Source: Symsagittifera roscoffensis
Taxonomy: Eukaryota > Xenacoelomorpha > Acoela > Convolutidae
DNA: 64,000 bases
Assembly: GCF_963678635.1 (NCBI RefSeq)
Contig: NC_087063.1
Span: 62,665,290-62,729,289, forward strand
Reading direction: 5' to 3'
Made by a program: the position numbers and the translations under genes. Shown in pieces: positions 57,753 through 64,000 of the stretch. The notes beneath the pieces are model-generated. The model had not been told where the DNA came from. It saw only the letters and a program-made list of their open reading frames with translations, and searched no databases. Every line of letters starts with the position of its first letter. Position 1 is the first letter of the stretch.

Positions 57753-58085
57753 CCCTAATCGGTGTACAAAATTTTCAACCCCCATGCCGAATCCTGCCCT
57801 CTATATCTGACGCCTACAAATATCATGAGTGTCAAAACAGTAAAATATCAACAGAGAATTCTGGATCTGGAACACAGCAGCTTTTACCAACTAATTTTAG
57901 CGTGTACTGGAGAAGCAGCACCAGGCTCTACAAAAACCAAACAGAAACTAGCAGAAAAATTGAGCGAAAAACGGAACGAATCATACTCCGACACAAAAAA
58001 CTTTGCACTTCTCACGAGGTGCAAAAAACTGAAAAATACATACAACGTAGACAATTCCATCAGTGCTATTGAGGAGGGTAGATTT
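57753..58085 (+). pseudogene. Retrotransposon ORF C-terminal fragment
   Basis: Reads KIFNPHAES…KYQQRILDLEHSSFYQLIL, ACTGEAAPG, QKLAEKLSEKRNESYSDTKN. This matches the conserved segment found after the reverse transcriptase in many animal retroelements ('FNP.A…Y..RI..vEhgsFtPLVfs..GG…LA..ls.K….Y'). The following 'iR.kisFaLLRs' part is replaced by unrelated sequence, so the copy is a truncated fossil. Confidence 0.62.
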
Positions 58086-58099
58086 TAGTTGACAATTCT

Positions 58100-59400
58100 C
58101 TGGATGCTTTAAAACTGACTTGATTGATTTATACAATTTTGCCGATGTATTCGTATGAAGAAGAAAGAATTAATTCCCTTAAATAAATTAAGGCAAAAAT
58201 AAAAATAAAAACATAGTCAAGATCGACAGTTTGAACAGGTGCACTACGAGAACCATGAACAAGAGTTCAGTTGATCAAAAGTTGATATAGTTCTCTCTAA
58301 AAGAAGTTCCTGGACTCTTCTCTTGAAAGACTCGAGGGGAGCGAAGATGTCTACACCAAGACGGATCAACTCGTTGACGGTTTTCTCAATGCGATGAAAG
58401 CAGAACTTTTCCGTCTGTAACAGTTTTTTGTTCTTTTTTGTTTTCAAAAAAATTGTTTTTGGCTTTTTCTTGGTTATACACTATTTTTGTTTGGTTTTAC
58501 GCTTTCTCTTTAATTGTTTTTGCTCCCGGGACCTTGGGACAAACGGGCTCATGACTCCCCATGTAACAGTCGTCTACTTCGGTCTCATATGAGGCTTAAG
58601 AAAAATAGGCCCTATAACCATTGGCTCAGGAGTCAGGGACACTATCTCTTGTGTTTTTCTACCTCAAAACGGTCGGAGCCCATTCGGTTCACTTGCGACA
58701 TGAGACTAAAACCCGTTACAGCTTAGAGGCCACCGTTTAGACTGTTCTAAATCAAAATTATGACTCAGAAACTTCCAGACAAATTAATTTTAAAATGTTT
58801 AATTAATTTTAGAGGTTAAAAGTATTTTAATCTTAATAATAATTTAGAGGTCAACTGTGATTGGCTAACTTTTTTAATGATGGTTTAGAACCAAATTGTA
58901 TGTGATTTGTTGAAAAATAACATTTGTAAACTGATGTTTTATCGTCATTTAGATTAGTTTATTGTAAAAATCCTGACGATGCACATAGTTGCGAAAACGT
59001 TTGAAATTTACTTTTTCAGCGAAAATTACTACCAAAATACCCCCCCACTCTAGAAAATAAGAACTTCCCCATACTTAGGTCTCAAAATACCCAAAATACA
59101 CAAACGCCGTTAAAAACAGGGTCGGAAATATCCGTTAAGTTACTTTTTATTGGACAGTGAAATTTTGATCCATTTCAAAAGGACAACCTAAAACTCGCCT
59201 TATCTCAACGTAACTATCAAAAAATACACTCGGGAAAATTTAAGTAGGTACTTACATAGCAGCACACTTGAGAATTAGAGTAACTAAGCTAGTTAGTAAC
59301 TCTAGCATAAATACGATTGAATATAACTTGAGAAGTTTGCTATCAATGAATTCCAATCAAAGGAAATGAGTTTTGACTTGAGTATATATTTCTGGGTTCT
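58100..59400. other. No gene seen; retroelement-like debris
   Basis: Moderately AT-rich. A CTGACGA…GAAA motif at 58973-58996 resembles the common tail motif of animal retroelements. A GC-richer block at 58520-58740 has no recognisable coding content. Confidence 0.4.
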
Positions 59401-59856
59401 GAACCATTGGGAGACTTCAGTTGTCCACCTTTCCACTGAAGGTTCACTCTGGTTCAGTTGGATTTCGCTCTGCTCTCCTGATTACTCTGTCTACTATATC
59501 AAGATAGGACAGCTCTACTCTCGTGTTTTTTACTAGAATCTCGGATATTGCGAATAGCAATTTCCCCGCTGTTTTTTCTGCCACTTTCCCGCAATTGCAA
59601 TTCGGTCGTTCCAATTTTATTTCTGATGTTTTCAGTTGTCGCGAGAAAGTGGAGCATGGCAGGCTCAATTCGAATTTTTGAAAAATTAAACTTCATCCCA
59701 AAACTACGTATTTCGTATTCCTTAAGGTCAAACTTCCATATATGACCGACTGGCACATACTCCCTGGACTCAAGATCGATGTCCTCATCCTGTGCTGTTG
59801 TCTGTCAGTGGATCCCCAGAAAACCGAGTGTTGCTCAAGGTACAGTGCCAGTGGTC

Positions 59857-59947
59857 ATTTACAGAAGTTTGCAGCAGACTTAAGTTTATCTACACCCCAA
59901 ATTTCACAACCATGTAAAATTTTCACACTATCTTTGAACAGCAATCA
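59857..59947 (-). pseudogene. Short non-LTR reverse-transcriptase C-terminal relic
   Basis: LLFKDSVKILHGCEIWGV then DKLKSAANFCK and a stop. This resembles the 'L…vlLYGsEiWG…FCK' segment near the end of LINE ORF2 proteins. Very short and the following frame is not recognisable. Confidence 0.4.
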
Positions 59948-60199
59948 AAATCTGCACACACCTGCACCTTTGAATTTTCACTTTTTTAGCTAGTAATTCA
60001 AAATTTCTTTTGTCCTATTCAATCAGGAAATTGTCATGCAGCATTTTGATTTATATAATAGATATAACATAATAATAACAATATCTCATTTGTTAAAACT
60101 TCTTTTTCGTGAACCCAGATTTCATCCAAGTTCACCCTCGAGCCCCTTTCCTTCCCTCTCAAGAATCAAGACTCTAGAATTTCCCATTGAGCCACCTGC

Positions 60200-62593
60200 T
60201 CATCTCGCGTTCTTCGCCTTCGAGGTACCAGACCCAGACGTATTTGACACCGTAATCTGTTTCAACAGTGCCTCTTCATCATCGGAGCTAATCACGATCT
60301 CCTCCCAGGCTTTCAGCTGTTCATAGAACCGCATCCATTCCCTTTGCTCCTGCAATCTCTTTGCTTGGTTGAGCAAACTCTTCACCCTCGACTCTCGGTT
60401 CAAACAGAAGGAATTGTGCAGACTCATGCTCACGTTCTTCGCCAAGTCTTCCTCCAGTATCGACTCTCTCGCCTTAGTATTGTTTCTTGACACCCTACCA
60501 ACTCTTTTCCATCCCGTCGTGATCGCATTTCGATGGGTCAGCAGAGGTCTCTTGAAAGCTTCCGGTCCTATCTCGGCCAGGAACTGCGGATTTTCCTTTT
60601 GATATTTCTTCATGTGATCCTTCGTTACCATGTACAAGCAAGATGTCAAATTCGCTCGAAACCAAGGAAAGAACCTTATGCAGCTCCATACGTGCCTGAC
60701 CTCCATTGGTATGGCGAATACTTTGCATGCAGTCTCAAACAACTCAAGTTTCCTGCTGTAATCTATCGCGTATATCGACTCCGCCGTTGGCGTCTTCGAC
60801 TCCCGATATTTCGTTACATTTTCCTCAATCCATCGTAGAGCCAGCATCGTGCTAACCACTAAGAGCGTCACCTTTTGCCTGTGGTCCGGTAATCCTATCG
60901 ACCGAATTTCTTCCACATCCCATACCAGGCAGAGGTTTGCGTGATCCGGATACCACACCGTTTGTGCCAGACAGTGGCATGGACATTCCCCATGTGTGAT
61001 GTCAATACTCCTAAGGTTGCGCTCTCCCGAGGCTTCTAGGAGAGGTTCAAGTTCCATCATCTTCTCGTGTATCGTATCGTTCTCCTCCATGTTTGGAGCA
61101 CCACCCATCGGTTTCCCGATCACATTTTGTCTCTCGTGGTCACTTGTGTTTTCACTTTCCAAACCCAAAAGTTCTTCCCCCCAGATTTCACTCAAGTCAT
61201 CCCTCTGCTCTCTCGGCACTGTTCCTCGGATTTTTCTCAATAACCTGTGTGAGTGATGCGACATCCGAGCCAATCTTACGCACTTGGGCACTGAGAGGGC
61301 CTTGTCTTTTAATACCCTTTGGCTGGATACCTCCACCATCGCCATGTGCAATGAGTAGTGGCTGCCGCACAGGTTGGCCATCGCTGACCCCACTAGGGAC
61401 TTCGCATTTAGAGGCACACCATAGGCTTCGCTCATGGGAAATCCCATTTCCGCCTCAAGTCGTCCGACCTTCCAGCTTTTGATGTGTTTCTGAGTTACCT
61501 GCAACACCCCGGGCCATGACTCCACGCTCAACGCGGTCACCAAATGGTGTTCAGACTCTAGCCTCTCCAGTGACTGCAGACTACACATCCTTGAGAAGAA
61601 TCCCAGAGCTGTTGTTATATTCACAGTGGTACTCGCGTAACACTCAGCCACTATCTGCACCTCACCCTTCTCCCTCTCTGTGATATCTTCAAACCAAGTG
61701 ACTAGATCTTCTTTTTGGAAGGATTGTATCCTAACGCATGACCGTCCATCACAGGTGTGCTCGCCACTCCCACACGTCGAATCAATACAACTACCCGGCT
61801 CCATCTTCTTCGCCGACCCTAGTTTACTCGTCGCTTCGCCTGACCCCTTCACCTGAGGCAAGATTAGCTTGTGCACTATACTCAATGTTGCCAGATCTTC
61901 GTCCTCCTTCGGTGCTAACCTCACTCGCTCTGTGACTTCCTCGATCAGGCTCGCGTGGGGATGTGGGCACCAGGAGGGCCTTAGCAATTTCCACACTACT
62001 CCCAGATTCGTGACTAACATGCCGTTCCCGTTACCCATCTTCAGCTCGACTCTTTTACTTGAGCGCCGCACGCTTATCACCTCTGTTGTTTTCTCGAGAA
62101 TCAAGCCCAAGCTCGGTCTCTCTCTCTCTAATGTGTCGATTTCCACTATCTTCTCTGTCCAAAACTTTAGTAGCTCCGCTACCTCGTAGTTCCTGTGAGC
62201 GCCTACGGCTTCCGAGTCCAAGAAAGGGTTGTACGCCATCCCCATTACTCCAGACACGTACTGATATTCTCCCTTCTTATTGGGTTTCGAGTATTCCCCT
62301 GACGAGGCCAAGTTACGGTGTACGTCGTGTCCCTCCTCAAACTTCTTGTTGTAGAATCTCCGTATCTCGTCTAACTTTCTGTGGCTCTCTAGAGACTGCC
62401 TGGAACCATCCTCCTTTTCTATCCCAGTACTCTGGTATACATTCAAGATGACTGCTGAGATTCTCCTTTCCACTGTCTTACTTCCGATTGCTCTTTGTTG
62501 ACATGCTAGGATGGTACTGTCGGTCATCACCGACATTATCCATCTCAAGTAGCGTCTTTCCTCCTTGCCAGGCTCAAGCCTGAATTATCCCTA
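60200..62593 (-). CDS. Large GC-rich unrecognised ORF, about 782-797 codons
   Basis: Open frame from the stop near 62594 to TAG-type stop at 60200. The first in-frame start candidates are a TTG at 62548 and an ATG at 62536, but the shared reading with the upstream frame suggests a frame change at about 62545-62590 rather than true initiation. There is a Cys cluster (CIDSTCGSGEHTCDGRSC) about one third along, a mid-protein CPCHCL, and an acidic then basic C-terminus (SSDDEEALL…KAKNAR). No reverse transcriptase YXDD, polymerase, protease, integrase or helicase motif was found, nor a signal peptide. Base composition is clearly GC-richer than all neighbouring genes, suggesting mobile, viral-derived or transferred DNA. 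Could be a Gag-like or structural protein. Confidence 0.6.
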
Positions 62594-63420
62594 GCAATGT
62601 GTTGCATCAATGTCTGATATACTTCTAGATTTTTTCCACCCAATTTCAACTTGTCATGCGAGGTCAGCGTTTCTAATTCTATTCCCACCAGGCTCCACGC
62701 GAATATCAGTTGTCCCGCTGTTCTAACGAAGGGATTCGCCATCAACGGCGACGCCGATGAGGATGTCCTCATCGGTTCTTCAAATTGATCCCTTAACAAG
62801 TTCTGTCAAGTTCTCTTCAGTTGGCTCCCCAATTCTAGTTTGTTAATCTCAGCCTTCTGCTGGGTAGCCCAGTTGCGTCGCTTGCGTGACACTCCACTGT
62901 CGAGTTTCTTTAGGCAGTCTTCCAGTTCCTTCAATGTCTCCAGGACCACCCACCACGGCCGGGAGGTGTTCCTCGTTTTATTCTTCACAAGAGGATCACT
63001 AGTTACTTGCTTCCCAGTGGCCTGGTGTTCATTTGAGACCCACTCTTTGCCAACATCCACTTCCCATGTCTGCCCACTCGTCGAACCTCTTTTCATATTC
63101 GTCCTCTGGAGCCTGAAGTCTTCTTCCGTTGTCGAGTTGGTGGAAACCTCCATCTCTTTTTCTACCTCGAACACTTTCCTTGGTTCTGAGCTCTCTTGTA
63201 GGCTGCTGTCTTCCACCGTGCCAGAACCATGGGAGCCGTCTCTCTCAGATTTTTCTCTGAGACTGCGTCCGCCGAAGGACTACCCAACCCTTCTACCTCT
63301 CTCTTTCTCTTGCGAGACTTCACGTCTTTACTTGGGGGCGTTGCCGTTATCATCACTGATTCGACCTCTTTGTCTCCATCCAACCCTTCCAACTCTTGCC
63401 TCCCCCTGCTCGAGCCTTAA
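62545..63420 (-). pseudogene. Upstream part of the GC-rich ORF set, broken frames
   Basis: In order along the minus strand: a frame from 63420 to 63162 (Lys/Arg- and Glu-rich, SKDVKSRKRKREVEGLGSP); an overlapping frame to 62806 (charged, WWVVLETLKELEDCLKKL, RKRRNWATQQKAEI); after one TGA the same frame continues to 62545 (FVRTAGQLIFAWSLVGIELE). It then overlaps the 60200-62593 frame by about 45 bases. Two frame changes and one stop separate four consecutive open blocks, so this is most simply one long gene with three lesions; programmed frameshifting is a less likely alternative for the overlaps. No family recognised. Confidence 0.5.
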
Positions 63421-63715
63421 GTATATTATTACATTTAATTATATTACTAGTCTCAACCTTATCCCCCTTACACCTACAACTATTTTATTGACAGTTTTTT
63501 GTTTCAGAGTAGAGCTGTATTTACATTCGTTCTACTAGAATAATTCAATTGTAAGTTTTTAAGAGCATGCAGATTCATTTTGAGTTTTAGCACCGTCAAT
63601 TATTTAAAATTTAATTGTCATGCCAATCGCATTTTAGATCCTTTTACCTGTTCCGTGCCCCAATACTTAACTTGAGATCCCTTCATGCTCAACTCGAGAC
63701 CCCCATGTACCCGAC
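63421..63715. other. AT-rich spacer between the GC-rich ORFs
   Basis: Returns to local AT-rich composition. AATAAA on the minus strand at 63489-63484 could end the macrodomain transcript, about 230 bases after its stop. Confidence 0.5.
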
Positions 63716-64000
63716 TCAGGCGATACTCAAGTAGTATTTCTTGTGCAGATGTACCATTATCTCCGTCTCTGCGAAGACCACGTGTAGGATAGCATATAGT
63801 TCCCTTGGGCTCAACTTGCCCCTGTTTGGGTCATAGACCGGCATTGAGACCTCCGTTATTCTTCTTTCGATCATGAAGTCTCGCAGTCTCGTTAGTGCCA
63901 ACATCACGTGTTCAGGATCGATAGTGCTCTTCTCGCTGACCCTCGTTACTAAGAAGCACAGGTATTTGCCTGGGATTTGTGCTACTGATGGTGGAAGCGC
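63716..64000 (-). CDS. Macrodomain-like protein, C-terminal part, runs off the window
   Basis: 94 codons from the window edge to TGA at 63716. The pattern is that of the C-terminal half of a macro (ADP-ribose-binding) domain of the OARD1/TARG1 type: GKYLCFLVTRVSEKSTIDP, then EHVMLALTRLRDFMIERRIT, EVSMPVYDPNRGKL, and the last strand VVFAETEIMVHLHKKYYL. In the family the fourth block is normally 'sIamPriGcGLdgldW'; here the Gly-rich loop is replaced by VYDPNRGKL, so ADP-ribose hydrolysis may be altered. Composition matches the GC-rich ORFs 0.3 kb downstream on the same strand, so it may belong to the same element. Confidence 0.5.
   Translation of the reverse strand, partial: ALPPSVAQIPGKYLCFLVTRVSEKSTIDPEHVMLALTRLRDFMIERRITEVSMPVYDPNRGKLSPRELYAILHVVFAETEIMVHLHKKYYLSIA

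Overview
The window is AT-rich nuclear DNA from an invertebrate animal, species not determinable. It has GT-AG introns, AATAAA signals, metazoan housekeeping genes (UBE2S, RBMX2), a CARD-domain protein and many transposons (Tc1, Helitron, hAT-type MITEs, non-LTR retrotransposon debris). Nothing is prokaryotic. Three large head-to-tail duplications and about 10 kb of satellite DNA show an actively rearranging region.

Layout. 1-2.0 kb: a two-exon CARD gene on the minus strand. 2.85-4.1 kb: a dead Tc1 element with readable inverted repeats and TA target duplication. 4.5-10.9 kb: gene-poor DNA with dispersed repeats, a MITE and a tandem array ending in a Helitron-like terminus. 10.9-17.4 kb: a 3.2-kb block present twice in tandem, followed by CCCTA-type simple repeats. 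17.8-31.7 kb: a spliced disordered-protein gene, duplicated together with its T-rich flank and satellite, then a long ~475-bp satellite array with a 960-bp higher-order repeat. 31.7-38.5 kb: a multi-exon region whose small exons are nearly all of phase-1/phase-1 symmetry; part is a 1,988-bp tandem duplication. 38.5-43.4 kb: a decayed, intron-containing Helitron Rep/helicase gene. 44.4-46.1 kb: a second Helitron-like array and a perfect hAT-type MITE.

46.2-57.2 kb is the conventional genic part, all on the minus strand: an unrecognised 918-residue protein, RBMX2 (spliceosomal RES complex) and UBE2S (APC/C E2). UBE2S and RBMX2 are under 300 bases apart in the same direction, each with a splice-acceptor-like sequence 3-4 bases before the ATG, suggesting spliced-leader trans-splicing and perhaps a two-gene operon.

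57.7-60 kb holds retrotransposon remnants. From 60.2 kb to the end the composition turns visibly GC-richer, with minus-strand ORFs interrupted by two frame changes and one stop, and a separate ORF at the edge resembling the C-terminal half of a macrodomain. This looks like mobile or acquired DNA.

The most unusual feature is the 34.7-38.5 kb micro-exon array: exons of 48-96 nt, all multiples of three with phase-1 borders, encoding related short peptides with two alternative terminal exons, and running in frame through one TAA into the Helitron ORF.
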